Assembly: GCF_019613795.1 (NCBI RefSeq) | Contig: NZ_CP080429.1 | Span: 1,331,501 to 1,395,500 of the forward strand | Length of the DNA: 64,000 bases | Direction: 5' to 3' | Source of the DNA: Flavobacterium litorale | GTDB lineage: Bacteria; Bacteroidota; Bacteroidia; Flavobacteriales; Flavobacteriaceae | Shown here: positions 9,252-18,864 of the stretch, one piece after another | How the letters are laid out: each line of letters starts with the position of its first letter | Numbering within the stretch: position 1 is the first letter of the stretch | Position numbers and translations under genes: made by a program | The notes under the pieces: model-generated | Databases searched by the model: none | The model's input: only the letters and a program-made list of their open reading frames with translations | What the model was told of the DNA's origin: nothing

Positions 9252-10508
9252 TTACCACTCGTTTATTCTATTTGCATCAAGCTTTATAAAAATAAAAAGC
9301 AGTATGGTAAATGCAAATAAACTCGACCCACCGTACGAGAAAAAGGGTAGCGGTACACCAATAGTTGGGAAAAGGTTAATAAGCATAGCTATGTTTACAA
9401 AAAAGTGCATAAACAATATGGCTGCCACACAGTAACCGTAGGTTCGGCTAAAGCTCGATTTTTGGCGTTCGGCAATAAATAAAATTCGTAACAATAGCGT
9501 TACAAATAACACAATAATAAGTATAGCACCCAAAAAGCCCCATTCTTCGCCTACTGTAGTAAAAATATAATCGGTATGTTGTTCGGGTACAAATTTCCCT
9601 TTGGTTTGCGTGCCTTCTAGGTAGCCCTTACCCGTCCATCCGCCAGAGCCAATTGCAATTAACGATTGGTTAAGGTTATAGCCTTCTGCCTTATTATCTA
9701 CCTCCTTACCAAATAATACGTTTATTCGGTCTTTCTGGTGCGACTCTAGTACGTTTTCATATACAAAATCTACCGAATAGGTAAACGCGGCTATTGCTGC
9801 AAATAGGGTTATATACAGTACAGGATTCTTTCTGGTACGCTTTTTCATGAAAAAGTGTAATGCCATTATTACCAGTACACCTGCTAGTATAAATTGCCAT
9901 TTTGTGAGTAGTGCTCCTACAAATAGCACAATAGCTATAAATCCTGTCCATAAATACCAACTGGGCAAGCCCTCGCGGTATATGGCTATAATGAGTATCA
10001 TAAAAATCATGGCACTTCCTGCATCAGGCTGCATTAATATTAATGCTACAGGGAAAAGTATAATACCAAAAGTAACCAGTTGGTGGTTAAAATTTTTGAG
10101 GTCTATTTGTATATCGCTCAGGTATTTTGCTACCATTAACGATGTGGTTATTTTAGCAAATTCCGAGGGTTGCAAGCCAAAACCACCAAACGAATACCAG
10201 TTGGTTTGCCCTTTTATGGTTTTACCGAATATAAAGAGCCCAGCAAGTAGTAGTATGGAAAATAAGTAGAAGATAAATGCATACTTTTCGTAAAACTTGG
10301 CATCTAACGTTAGTACCACTATAATTATAGGAATACTTATAATAATAAAAAATAGCTGTTTACCGTATATCTGGTTTAAATCCAGTAAAGATGTAGTTAC
10401 TTCGGGTAACGATGCAGAGTATATAGTTATCCACCCCAGTCCTACTAATAGTATATATAGTAGTACCGTAAGCCAATCTATATTATCGCTTACCCCCTGA
10501 TTTTTCAT
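9252..10508 (-). CDS. rodA: Rod-shape-determining peptidoglycan glycosyltransferase RodA
   Basis: A 418-residue SEDS-family membrane protein, the glycan polymerase of the elongasome. About ten membrane helices are visible, with family motifs such as GQTNWYSFGGFGLQPSEFAK, QPDAGSAM and, near the C-terminus, FPTIGVPLPFFSYGGSS. It is the last gene of the minus-strand mre operon and its start abuts the stop of mrdA (1 base apart), matching the usual pairing of RodA with PBP2. Confidence 0.96.
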   Translation of the reverse strand: MKNQGVSDNIDWLTVLLYILLVGLGWITIYSASLPEVTTSLLDLNQIYGKQLFFIIISIPIIIVVLTLDAKFYEKYAFIFYLFSILLLAGLFIFGKTIKGQTNWYSFGGFGLQPSEFAKITTSLMVAKYLSDIQIDLKNFNHQLVTFGIILFPVALILMQPDAGSAMIFMILIIAIYREGLPSWYLWTGFIAIVLFVGALLTKWQFILAGVLVIMALHFFMKKRTRKNPVLYITLFAAIAAFTYSVDFVYENVLESHQKDRINVLFGKEVDNKAEGYNLNQSLIAIGSGGWTGKGYLEGTQTKGKFVPEQHTDYIFTTVGEEWGFLGAILIIVLFVTLLLRILFIAERQKSSFSRTYGYCVAAILFMHFFVNIAMLINLFPTIGVPLPFFSYGGSSLFAFTILLFIFIKLDANRINEW

Positions 10509-12368
10509 TTATTTATTAATTGTAAAAGGTTTTCCGCTTGTTACTTTAGCATATTCTTCTTTAAGTCCTTTAGTAAGCATTCTCACTTCAAGGTCTTTTC
10601 GGGTTATTTTTCCTTTTAAGTATTTTTCTATCATTAATGTAGCTATAGGTCCTGCCCATCGTGAGCCCCAATAACCATTTTCTACAAAAACGGCAATAGC
10701 AATTTTAGGGTCGTCTTTTGGCGCAAATGCTACAAATATAGAGTGGTCGGTAAGTTGTGTTTTTACACCATTTATTTTGGTAAAGTTTTCGGCAGTACCT
10801 GTTTTACCACAAATTTTAATATCTTTTACTTGTAGCAAACTTGCCGTACCTATGTTGTACACATCGTACATGCCCTCTATAATAGGGTCAAAATAATGTT
10901 TATCTATGGTAGTTTGGTGTTTTTTTGTAAACTTCTCATCTATTTCACCATCTTTAATTTCCTTAATAATATGAGGGGTATAGTAGTAGCCTTTATTTGC
11001 TATTGTTGCCATCATATTGGCCAATTGTATAGGTGTCATTAATATTTCGCCCTGCCCAATAGCGTTTGATATAATAGTCGAACTTCTCCAACCTCCGTTC
11101 GGGTAGTAGCGTTTGTAGTAATTTGCATCGGGTATAAGTCCTCTTCTTCCTGGCGGAAGGTCATACCCTAAAAAGTTGCCTAACCCAAAACTTTTCAAGT
11201 GCTTGCTCCATGCTTCTACGCCCAATTCGGGTTTGGTATATTTATCTATAGTAAGCCTAAACGTATTGGCAAAATAGGTATTACACGATTTGTATATCCC
11301 TGCGTGCAGCTTATTGCTCCCCGAGTCGTGGCATTTCATAAAAGCACCGCGCCCGTAGCTAAACCCATGCCGGCATGTAAAAGCAGTATTTTCGTCAATC
11401 ACTTCTTCTTGCAAACCAATAAGCCCTGTTAATATTTTAAATGGCGAGCCTGGAGGGTATTCTGCCAATAAACCCCTATCGTATAGCGGTATGCCTAGTG
11501 TATCTTTTTCCAGTTTTTTGTAGTTGTTAGAGCGTTCTCTACCTACGAGTAACGAAGGGCTATAGGTTGGTGCGGTAACTAATGCCAGTATTTCTCCCGA
11601 TTTGGGTTCTATAGCTACAATACCACCACGCTTTTCAAACATTAGTGCTTCGCCATATTGCTGTAGCTTACTATCTAACGTTAAGGTAATATCTTTACCT
11701 TGTATAGCGATAGTATCATAAATACCTCCTTTAAACGGACCTATTTCACGATTAAAACGGTCTTTTTGGATGTATTTTACGCCTTTTATGCCGCGCAGTT
11801 CTTTCTCGTATACTTGCTCTACTCCTTGGCGCCCAATCAAATCACCACTTTTGTAATAGGGCTGTTTTTTTATTGTCGCTTCACCTACCTGTCCAATATA
11901 TCCAAAAACATTAGCCCCTGCATCAATCTGGTAATCTCTTAAGGAACGCTTTACAATATCGAACCCTTTAAACCGACGTATTTTTTCCTGAAAAGCAGCA
12001 AATTCTTTTTTGTTTAGCTGTGCTAAAAATACAGAGGGTAGGCGTGGGCTATATACCCTCGCCTTATTCACTTTATCAATATAATACTCTTTGGTAACGT
12101 TGAGTAATCGGCACACTTGTAGTGTATCTATATTATCACTCAACTCTTTAGGTGTAACCATAATATCATACGATGGTTGGTTGGCTACCATTAGGTTACC
12201 GTTTCTGTCGTATATATACCCTCTTTCAGGATATTCGTATTTAACTTTTATAGCATTATTTTCTGATTGTTTGATATACGAATCATCAATAATTTGCAAG
12301 TAGTATAATTTTGCCGATATGAGTAAAGCACCAACAATAATAAGTGCGGGTAATAATATCTTTCTCAT
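10509..12368 (-). CDS. mrdA: Penicillin-binding protein 2 (transpeptidase)
   Basis: A 619-residue class B penicillin-binding protein that crosslinks peptidoglycan during lateral elongation together with RodA. One N-terminal anchor helix, a PBP dimerisation domain (about 45-220) and a transpeptidase domain (about 250-590). The three active-site motifs are present: SxxK as SPFK after EYPPG, SxN as SCN, and KTG as CGKTGTAEN. Its start overlaps the mreD stop by 4 bases, indicating translational coupling. Confidence 0.96.
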   Translation of the reverse strand: MRKILLPALIIVGALLISAKLYYLQIIDDSYIKQSENNAIKVKYEYPERGYIYDRNGNLMVANQPSYDIMVTPKELSDNIDTLQVCRLLNVTKEYYIDKVNKARVYSPRLPSVFLAQLNKKEFAAFQEKIRRFKGFDIVKRSLRDYQIDAGANVFGYIGQVGEATIKKQPYYKSGDLIGRQGVEQVYEKELRGIKGVKYIQKDRFNREIGPFKGGIYDTIAIQGKDITLTLDSKLQQYGEALMFEKRGGIVAIEPKSGEILALVTAPTYSPSLLVGRERSNNYKKLEKDTLGIPLYDRGLLAEYPPGSPFKILTGLIGLQEEVIDENTAFTCRHGFSYGRGAFMKCHDSGSNKLHAGIYKSCNTYFANTFRLTIDKYTKPELGVEAWSKHLKSFGLGNFLGYDLPPGRRGLIPDANYYKRYYPNGGWRSSTIISNAIGQGEILMTPIQLANMMATIANKGYYYTPHIIKEIKDGEIDEKFTKKHQTTIDKHYFDPIIEGMYDVYNIGTASLLQVKDIKICGKTGTAENFTKINGVKTQLTDHSIFVAFAPKDDPKIAIAVFVENGYWGSRWAGPIATLMIEKYLKGKITRKDLEVRMLTKGLKEEYAKVTSGKPFTINK

Positions 12369-12871
12369 CGTTTTGCAGGTTTAGTTAAATAAATAATGGT
12401 AATACATAGTATTAATGTAAACGCTGCGGATAGTACCGACCGTAATAAAATATCGAGTACTAGGCTGAACCTAAATATTTCTAAAATATATAAAATTAAA
12501 TGATGTAGTATAACAGATATAAGTATAAACGAAAAACGCTCTGATGATAGTTTGTCGTTTATTCGGATGGTTTGGTACTCGTAACTTATTCCAAAGGAGA
12601 ATTTAAATATGGTAGGGCGCATATAGGCAAGCGTAACACTTGCTGCGGCATGTACCCCGCCAGAATTGAGAAACATATCGATACCAAGTCCTAACAAAAA
12701 ACTTGAAAACACGAGTAAAGCCCTGCTACCGTTTACGGGGTATAATAGTATAAAAAGTATATAGGGGTAGGGGTTAACAAACCCAAAAAGGTTAATACGG
12801 TTAAATACAATTACTTGTAAAATAAGTAAAACAATAAAGCGGACACTATTTGTTACTACATCCCTATTCAT
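12365..12871 (-). CDS. mreD: Rod shape-determining protein MreD
   Basis: A 168-residue inner-membrane protein with five or six hydrophobic helices, in the position expected for MreD between mreC and mrdA. Sequence conservation of MreD is low, so context carries much of the call; the NLFGFVNPYPYILF segment is like that of other Bacteroidota MreD proteins. It overlaps mreC by 8 bases and mrdA by 4. Confidence 0.92.
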   Translation of the reverse strand: MNRDVVTNSVRFIVLLILQVIVFNRINLFGFVNPYPYILFILLYPVNGSRALLVFSSFLLGLGIDMFLNSGGVHAAASVTLAYMRPTIFKFSFGISYEYQTIRINDKLSSERFSFILISVILHHLILYILEIFRFSLVLDILLRSVLSAAFTLILCITIIYLTKPAKR

Positions 12872-13688
12872 TTCCCGTTTCTGCTTCCAGTTGTATTATC
12901 TCATTCCTATCTTCATTCCCAATTACGTACACATGCCCCAAGTTAGTCATGTCGTTAAACAGCCTTACATTAAGGGTATAGTAGTTGGTGCGGTTGTCAG
13001 TAAAAATTTGCTCTACCGTGCCTACAGGTATATTTTCTGGGAATATATCCGACCGACCTCCTGTTACAATAGTATCGCCTTTGGCTACAGCGGCTAGTTT
13101 TGGTACATCTATAAGTTGGGTGTAACCTGCATTTTTAGCATCCCAAACTAAAAAACCGTAATGCCCACTCTTTTTAATTTTAGCAGCCAGTTTAAATTTT
13201 AAGTTAAGTACGCTTATAGCAGTAGCATAGTTAGGCGATACATTTTCTATAATGCCTACTACCCCAAAATTACTAACTACACCCATATCGGGCTTTACAC
13301 CATCGTTTGTACCGCTATTAAGGGTAATGTAGTTTTTGTGTTTGCTGTACGAATTGCCTATTACTTTAGAGGGAATAACATCAAAATTACCAATGGCAGT
13401 GGGTAATGCTGCTATTGGTGTGCTTGTACTATCAGGCGTATTAAATAATAATTTTTTTAATCGCGCATTTTCATTAGCCAGTTTTTCGTTTTCCTTCCGT
13501 AAGTCCAAATACTTTTCTGCGTTGTACACTTGCTGAAAGGTGTAACCACTAATAGCGTTTGCCGATGAAATGGTCATGCTTTTATGATACGAGTGTGATT
13601 GTATCGTAAGGGTTAACGATATGCCCAAAAGCAGCAAAAACAGTAGTAGAATACTGTTTTTAAATATAAAATTTACTATTTGCTGCAT
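12864..13688 (-). CDS. mreC: Rod shape-determining protein MreC
   Basis: A 274-residue protein with one N-terminal membrane helix (about 9-28), a coiled-coil segment (about 55-85, NEKLANENARLKK) and the MreC beta domains with motifs KVIGNSYSKHKNYITLN and GVVSNFGVVGIIENV. It acts in the periplasm, linking MreB to PBP2 and RodA. It is 11 bases after the mreB stop in the operon. Confidence 0.95.
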   Translation of the reverse strand: MQQIVNFIFKNSILLLFLLLLGISLTLTIQSHSYHKSMTISSANAISGYTFQQVYNAEKYLDLRKENEKLANENARLKKLLFNTPDSTSTPIAALPTAIGNFDVIPSKVIGNSYSKHKNYITLNSGTNDGVKPDMGVVSNFGVVGIIENVSPNYATAISVLNLKFKLAAKIKKSGHYGFLVWDAKNAGYTQLIDVPKLAAVAKGDTIVTGGRSDIFPENIPVGTVEQIFTDNRTNYYTLNVRLFNDMTNLGHVYVIGNEDRNEIIQLEAETGNE

Positions 13689-13699
13689 TGATTAGTTCT

Positions 13700-14728
13700 T
13701 TATTTTATGAGTATACTTTTAAATTTTTGTATGTTTTTAAGTGCCATTCCTGTTCCTCTTACTACTGCCCTAAGCGGATCTTCGGCAATGTAAACAGGTA
13801 AATCTGTCTTTTGCGATATTCGTTTATCCAAGCCTCTTAACATCGATCCTCCACCAGCAAGGTAAATACCTGTGTTATAAATATCGGCTGCTAGCTCGGG
13901 TGGGGTTTGCGATAATGTTTCCATAACAGCATCCTCTATACGTTGTATCGATTTATCTAATGCCTTTGCAATTTCACGATACGATACGTCTACCTGCTTT
14001 GGTTTACCTGTAAGTAAGTCGCGCCCTTGTACCGACATATCTTCGGGTGGTGTTTCTAAATCTTCCAGAGCAGCACCTATTTGTATTTTTATTTTCTCGG
14101 CAGTACTCTCACCAACAAAAAGGTTGTGCTGCGTACGCATGTAGTATACAATATCGTTGGTAAATACATCACCAGCAATTTTTACCGATTTATCGCATAC
14201 AATACCGCCTAGTGCTATAACAGCAATTTCGGTAGTACCACCACCTATATCTACAATCATGTTACCTTTAGGTTGCATAATATCTACGCCAATACCTATT
14301 GCTGCTGCCATAGGCTCGTGGATGAGGTATACCTCTTTACCATTTACGCGCTCTGCCGATTCTTTTACGGCACGCATCTCCACTTCTGTAATACCCGATG
14401 GTATACAAATTACCATACGGAGTGCAGGTTTAAAAAGCTTCTTTTTTAATGCAGGGATACTTTTAATAAAAAGACTTATCATTTTTTCCGATGCATCAAA
14501 ATCGGCAATTACCCCATCTTTAAGTGGGCGAATGGTTTTTATGTTTTCATGCGTTTTACCCTGCATCATGTTGGCTTCTTTACCAACAGCAATGATTTTG
14601 CCCGATATTCGATCGCGCGCTACTATCGACGGACTGTCGATAACAACTTTATCATTATGAATAATTAGGGTATTTGCGGTACCAAGGTCAATGGCGATGT
14701 CCTCAGTCATGAAATCAAAAAATCCCAT
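13700..14728 (-). CDS. mreB: Actin-like cytoskeletal protein MreB
   Basis: A 342-residue bacterial actin that positions the elongation machinery. Nucleotide-binding motifs are clear: the phosphate-1 loop DLGTANTLI near residues 14-22, HEPMAAAIGIG, the phosphate-2 loop DIGGGTTEIAVI, and the adenosine motif AGGGSMLRG. It is the first gene of mreB-mreC-mreD-mrdA-rodA, all on the minus strand. A -7 type box lies just upstream at 14778-14785. Confidence 0.97.
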   Translation of the reverse strand: MGFFDFMTEDIAIDLGTANTLIIHNDKVVIDSPSIVARDRISGKIIAVGKEANMMQGKTHENIKTIRPLKDGVIADFDASEKMISLFIKSIPALKKKLFKPALRMVICIPSGITEVEMRAVKESAERVNGKEVYLIHEPMAAAIGIGVDIMQPKGNMIVDIGGGTTEIAVIALGGIVCDKSVKIAGDVFTNDIVYYMRTQHNLFVGESTAEKIKIQIGAALEDLETPPEDMSVQGRDLLTGKPKQVDVSYREIAKALDKSIQRIEDAVMETLSQTPPELAADIYNTGIYLAGGGSMLRGLDKRISQKTDLPVYIAEDPLRAVVRGTGMALKNIQKFKSILIK

Positions 14729-14777
14729 AGGTATATTATGAATTTAAGGTTCTGCGTTTTGTAAATGTTTAGACTTA

Positions 14778-14785
14778 CAAAAGTA
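14778..14785 (-). promoter_or_regulatory. Candidate -7 box for the mre operon
   Basis: Reads TACTTTTG on the minus strand, an exact fit to the Bacteroidota consensus TAnnTTTG, 50 bases before the mreB start. I could not find a convincing -33 TTG at normal spacing, so the call is tentative. Confidence 0.45.
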
Positions 14786-14791
14786 GTAAAA

Positions 14792-16318
14792 TTAATGTTT
14801 AAAATGGCGTGTTCCTGTAAATACCATTGCAACATTATTTTGGTTACAATAGTCAATACTCAATTCGTCTTTTATAGAGCCTCCAGGCTGAATAACAGCG
14901 GTAATTCCTGCATTTTTAGCCAGTTCTACACAATCGGGGAATGGGAAGAATGCATCGCTTGCCATTACGGCTCCATTAAGGTCAAAATGAAACGAATTTG
15001 CTTTATCTACAGCCTGCCTTAATGCATCTACGCGAGACGTTTGCCCTGTGCCTGATGCAAAAAGTTGTTTGTTTTTAGCAAACACAATGGTGTTAGATTT
15101 TGTGTGCTTGCATATTTTAGATGCAAAAATAAGGTCGTCAACCTCCTGCGCTGTAGGGGCAGTTGTAGTAACCGTTTTTAAATGTTCCTTACCATCGGTA
15201 ATGTTATCTTTATCCTGTACTAAAAGTCCGTTAAGGCAAGTACGTACCTGTTTGGTAGGTAGTGCAATATCGTTTTGTACCAGTAGTATTCTGTTTTTCT
15301 TTTGTTGCAGTATCGCTATAGCATCATCATCAAACGCTGGTGCAATAACTACTTCGCAGAAGAGCTTGTTTACTTCCTCAGCAGTAGCAGCATCTATTGT
15401 AGTGTTGGCTATTAGTACACCCCCAAATGCCGATGTAGGGTCGCCCGCTAAAGCATCAACATACGCCTCTTTTATAGTAGCTCTGGTAGCCAAGCCACAA
15501 GCGTTATTGTGTTTTAGTATGGCAAAAGTAGGCGCATCATTTTTAAATTCTTGCATTAGGTTAACTGCAGCATCCACATCGAGCAGGTTGTTGTACGATA
15601 ATTCTTTACCGTGTAGTTTGTTAAACATTTCGTCGAACTGACCAAAAAAGAAACCTTTTTGGTGTGGATTTTCGCCATAGCGTAATACCTTACCATCGGC
15701 AACGCTTTCTTTGTAAAATGTATCGTCGGTATTAAAATAATTGAATATGGCTGTATCGTAATGCGATGATACGTGGAATGCTTTTGCAGCAAACAATTTA
15801 CGTTCTTCTATACTAGTTGCACCATTATTTTTAGTAATAGTATCTAGGAATAGGCTATACTCGTTTACTGACGCGACAATAACGGTATCTTTAAAGTTTT
15901 TGGCTGCGGCACGAATTAACGAGATACCACCAATATCTATTTTTTCTATAATATCAGCTTCTGGTGCTCCCGAAGCTACTGTTTTCTCAAACGGATATAA
16001 ATCTACAATAACAACATCTATCTGCGGAATATCGTATTCTTGCATCTGCTGTACATCCTGCTCGTTATCCTGTCGGTTAAGAATACCTCCAAAAACTTTA
16101 GGATGTAATGTTTTTACACGCCCGCCAAGTATTGATGGGTACGATGTTACATCTTCTACCGGAACAACAGGGATACCTAAATTTTTAATAAAAGCCTCTG
16201 TACCACCTGTAGAATAAATGGTTACCGATTGTTCGTGCAGTTTGCGTACTATGGGCTCTAAACCTTCTTTGTTAAATACCGATATAAGTGCCGATGAAAT
16301 TGTTTTTTGCATGCTCAT
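14792..16318 (-). CDS. purH: Bifunctional AICAR transformylase/IMP cyclohydrolase
   Basis: A 508-residue enzyme for the last two steps of de novo IMP synthesis: formylation of AICAR with 10-formyl-THF, then ring closure. The N-terminal MGS-like IMP cyclohydrolase domain covers about residues 1-150 (SALISVFNKEGLE, YSTGGTEAFI, GGRVKTLHPKVFGGIL) and the AICARFT domain the rest, with LRYGENPHQKG, the KHNNACG loop carrying the catalytic Lys-His, and ASDAFFPFPD. Length and order are those of standard PurH. A good promoter lies upstream at 16342-16372. Confidence 0.97.
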   Translation of the reverse strand: MSMQKTISSALISVFNKEGLEPIVRKLHEQSVTIYSTGGTEAFIKNLGIPVVPVEDVTSYPSILGGRVKTLHPKVFGGILNRQDNEQDVQQMQEYDIPQIDVVIVDLYPFEKTVASGAPEADIIEKIDIGGISLIRAAAKNFKDTVIVASVNEYSLFLDTITKNNGATSIEERKLFAAKAFHVSSHYDTAIFNYFNTDDTFYKESVADGKVLRYGENPHQKGFFFGQFDEMFNKLHGKELSYNNLLDVDAAVNLMQEFKNDAPTFAILKHNNACGLATRATIKEAYVDALAGDPTSAFGGVLIANTTIDAATAEEVNKLFCEVVIAPAFDDDAIAILQQKKNRILLVQNDIALPTKQVRTCLNGLLVQDKDNITDGKEHLKTVTTTAPTAQEVDDLIFASKICKHTKSNTIVFAKNKQLFASGTGQTSRVDALRQAVDKANSFHFDLNGAVMASDAFFPFPDCVELAKNAGITAVIQPGGSIKDELSIDYCNQNNVAMVFTGTRHFKH

Positions 16319-16341
16319 TTTGTGTAGTTGTGTTTAAAGTG

Positions 16342-16372
16342 CAAAAGTAGTTAATGCAGGGGTAACATTCAA
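16342..16372 (-). promoter_or_regulatory. Candidate purH promoter (TTG-N20-TAnnTTTG)
   Basis: On the minus strand a TTG (16372-16370) is followed after 20 bases by TACTTTTG (16349-16342), fitting the Bacteroidota housekeeping promoter, 23 bases before the purH start codon. Confidence 0.6.
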
Positions 16373-16474
16373 GGTGATAGCCTGCAATATTTTTAACCTT
16401 TTTTGTTTTATTATTTGATGTTTTAGGTTTTTGCGAAAAAAATATAGAATTTTACACAAGACAAACCAACTGCC

Positions 16475-17725
16475 ATGCTGTTATACCTGCGCTTACTTAG
16501 AGAAAGTCTTGCATTTGCCATGAATGCATTAATAAACAATAAACTCCGAACATTTTTATCATTGTTGGGGGTTACCATTGGTATCTTCTCTATTATTGCC
16601 GTGCTTGCAGCAGTAGACTCGTTGGATAAAAAAATTAAATCGGATTTAAGTAAGGTAGACGAAAATACTATGTACCTAAAGCGTTTTTCGTTTGCACCTT
16701 CAGAAATTCCACGTTGGAAGCGACAGCAATTTCCAGACGTTACTTACGATGAATACCAATACTTAAAGGATGCTGTACCATCGGCAGAGTATATGGCATA
16801 TCAAATATTTACTAAGAGTGAGATGGTTAAGTACGAAGCCAACTCGGTAAGCAATGTTAATATGGTTCCTGTGTCGCATGAGTTTGAAGACATACAGAGC
16901 CTTGATATTGCATCGGGGCGTTTTTATAACGAATCGGAAGCCAACTCGGGTAAAGCAGTAGCCGTAATTGGGCATGAAATAGCCAAGAATTTGTTTGGCG
17001 ACCAAGACCCCGTTGAAAAGAAAATTAGAATTTATGGGCAGCGTTTTACTGTAATTGGGGTGTTAAAAAAGCAGGGTGAAAGTACTTTTGGGCCTAGTAA
17101 CGATATTACGATTATTATACCTGTCAATTTTTTACGCCGTATGTATGGTGATAACAATAATTTTATGACGCCCGTAATTGTTATTAAGCCAATGCCTGGT
17201 GCCGACCCTGAGGGAGTTAAAGCCGATATAACCCAAAAACTACGCTCGTACAGAGGGATAAAGGCAGGCGATATTAATAATTTTATGATAGACATCCTAT
17301 CGGGTTTTACCGACCTTATTGATGGTATTATAGGGCAGATGAATGTTATTGGTTGGATTATTAGTGGTTTCTCGTTACTGGTAGGAGGTTTTGGTATTGC
17401 TAACATTATGTTTGTATCGGTTAAAGAGCGTACCAACCTTATAGGGATACAAAAAGCCTTAGGCGCTAAAAATAAATTTATACTCTTTCAGTTTTTATTC
17501 GAAGCCGTTATACTATCTGTAATAGGTGGAGCAGTAGGAATGCTTATGGTGTGGGGTATTGCCAAAGTGCTTACCAATGCCCTCGATTTTGAGTTTATAC
17601 TGAGCTTAGGCAATGTAATTATTGGTACAGGGTTGGCTACATTTATTGGGTTGGTTTCGGGTATACTACCTGCTATTGCAGCCTCTAAACTTGACCCTGT
17701 TGAGGCGATTAGGAGTGGCATGTAA
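16475..17725 (+). CDS. MacB-type ABC transporter permease
   Basis: A 416-residue permease with the MacB_PCD-FtsX layout: one N-terminal helix preceded by LINNKLRTFLSLLGVTIG (typical of the family), a periplasmic core domain (about 50-260), then three C-terminal helices with the FtsX motif GFGIANIMFVSVKERTNLIG and the ending SKLDPVEAIRSG. MacB-type systems use mechanotransmission for lipoprotein, peptide or drug efflux. No ATPase or MFP gene is adjacent, so the substrate cannot be inferred. The gene stands alone between purH (divergent) and accD (convergent). Confidence 0.92.
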   Translation: MLLYLRLLRESLAFAMNALINNKLRTFLSLLGVTIGIFSIIAVLAAVDSLDKKIKSDLSKVDENTMYLKRFSFAPSEIPRWKRQQFPDVTYDEYQYLKDAVPSAEYMAYQIFTKSEMVKYEANSVSNVNMVPVSHEFEDIQSLDIASGRFYNESEANSGKAVAVIGHEIAKNLFGDQDPVEKKIRIYGQRFTVIGVLKKQGESTFGPSNDITIIIPVNFLRRMYGDNNNFMTPVIVIKPMPGADPEGVKADITQKLRSYRGIKAGDINNFMIDILSGFTDLIDGIIGQMNVIGWIISGFSLLVGGFGIANIMFVSVKERTNLIGIQKALGAKNKFILFQFLFEAVILSVIGGAVGMLMVWGIAKVLTNALDFEFILSLGNVIIGTGLATFIGLVSGILPAIAASKLDPVEAIRSGM

Positions 17726-17882
17726 TATTTTTATACAGATTATGATGTATCTGTGTTTGTCTTTTTACAAGCTGTATTACTCTTAATAGCAAGAATTTTC
17801 ATTGAATTTAATTTACCAAAAACTCTTTTGTGGTCATTTATAGGGCTTTTTTTATCACATTTAGCCTTTTTGGTAATTCTAT

Positions 17883-17922
17883 AAAAAAACCAAACCCCAA
17901 TGTTCAGCATTGGGGTTTGGTT
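17883..17922 (-). terminator. Intrinsic terminator of accD
   Basis: A perfect 15-bp inverted repeat (17888-17902 with 17908-17922) and 5-base loop, followed on the minus strand by a run of T (plus-strand A-tract 17883-17889). It lies 18 bases after the accD stop. Confidence 0.88.
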
Positions 17923-17940
17923 CTTAAAATCTTGTTATTC

Positions 17941-18795
17941 CTACCGTATAGGTTGATTTTGTATCAAATCAATATACTGGTTAATTTTATCTTTCAGATT
18001 CTTACGGTGTGTTATAAAGTCTAGAAAACCATGTTCTAATAGAAATTCTGCGGTCTGGAAACCTTCGGGTAACTCTTTACCCGTAGTATCTTTTACAACA
18101 CGGGGTCCTGCAAAGCCAATTAGCGCACCAGGCTCTGAGATATTAATATCGCCCAACATGGCATACGATGCCGTTGTACCCCCCGTAGTAGGGTCGGTAC
18201 ACAATGATATGTAAGGCAAGCCTGCCTCGGCAAGTTGTGCTAATTTTGCCGATGTTTTTGCCATTTGCATTAGGGACATTGCTGCTTCCATCATTCGGGC
18301 ACCACCCGATTTTGAAATCATTACAAAAGGTAGTTTGTTTTTAATAGCATGGTCAATACCACGTGCTATTTTTTCGCCCACTACCGATCCCATAGATCCA
18401 CCAATAAAAGCAAAGTCCATACAGCATACCACAAGGTCTTTCCCCTTAGATTTCCCTACAGCTGTACGCACCGCATCTTTTAGCTTGGTTTTGTCCATAG
18501 CATCCTTTAAACGATCGTTGTATTTTTTAGTATCAACAAACTTTAAAGGATCTTTGGATGTAATGTTGGCATCAAGCTCTTCAAACTCATTATCGTCAAA
18601 AAGTATAGCAAAATATTCCTTGCTACCTATTCGAACGTGATACCCATCTTCTGGACTAACGTAAAAGTTTTTCTCCAGCTCTTCGGCATCAATAATTTTG
18701 CCCGTAGGCGATTTGTACCATAATCCTTTTGGTACATCCTTTTTATCTTCGGTTGGTGTCTGTATTCCTTTTTCCGTTCTCTTAAACCAAGCCAT
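17941..18795 (-). CDS. accD: Acetyl-CoA carboxylase carboxyltransferase subunit beta
   Basis: A 284-residue beta subunit of the carboxyltransferase that makes malonyl-CoA, the first step of fatty-acid synthesis. The carboxyltransferase core is well conserved ([57 protein letters not shown]). The N-terminal zinc ribbon is degenerate: where E. coli AccD has four Cys, this protein has Ser29, Gly32, Ser47 and Asp50 by alignment, so it probably binds no zinc. It follows fbaA on the same strand with a 69-base gap and ends in a strong terminator. Confidence 0.95.
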   Translation of the reverse strand: MAWFKRTEKGIQTPTEDKKDVPKGLWYKSPTGKIIDAEELEKNFYVSPEDGYHVRIGSKEYFAILFDDNEFEELDANITSKDPLKFVDTKKYNDRLKDAMDKTKLKDAVRTAVGKSKGKDLVVCCMDFAFIGGSMGSVVGEKIARGIDHAIKNKLPFVMISKSGGARMMEAAMSLMQMAKTSAKLAQLAEAGLPYISLCTDPTTGGTTASYAMLGDINISEPGALIGFAGPRVVKDTTGKELPEGFQTAEFLLEHGFLDFITHRKNLKDKINQYIDLIQNQPIR

Positions 18796-18815
18796 ATATA
18801 TTCAATTTAATTAAT

Positions 18816-18858
18816 AGCTGTTGGTTAGTAACGGGCAAAGCCTTAAAAACCAACAGCT
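18816..18858 (-). repeat. Intercistronic inverted repeat between fbaA and accD
   Basis: A perfect 11-bp inverted repeat (18816-18826 and 18848-18858) with a loop of 21 bases, located in the gap between the fbaA stop and the accD start. There is no T-run in the direction of transcription, so it may be a weak terminator or an mRNA-stability hairpin. Confidence 0.45.
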
Positions 18859-18864
18859 TCAACT

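Noticed and set aside
14157..14660. 167-codon open frame opposite mreB
   Set aside because: Fully covered by conserved mreB sequence; no family resemblance.
15048..15641. 197-codon open frame opposite purH
   Set aside because: It lies wholly within purH on the other strand, has no recognisable motif and low-complexity Ser/Thr/Val composition typical of shadow frames.
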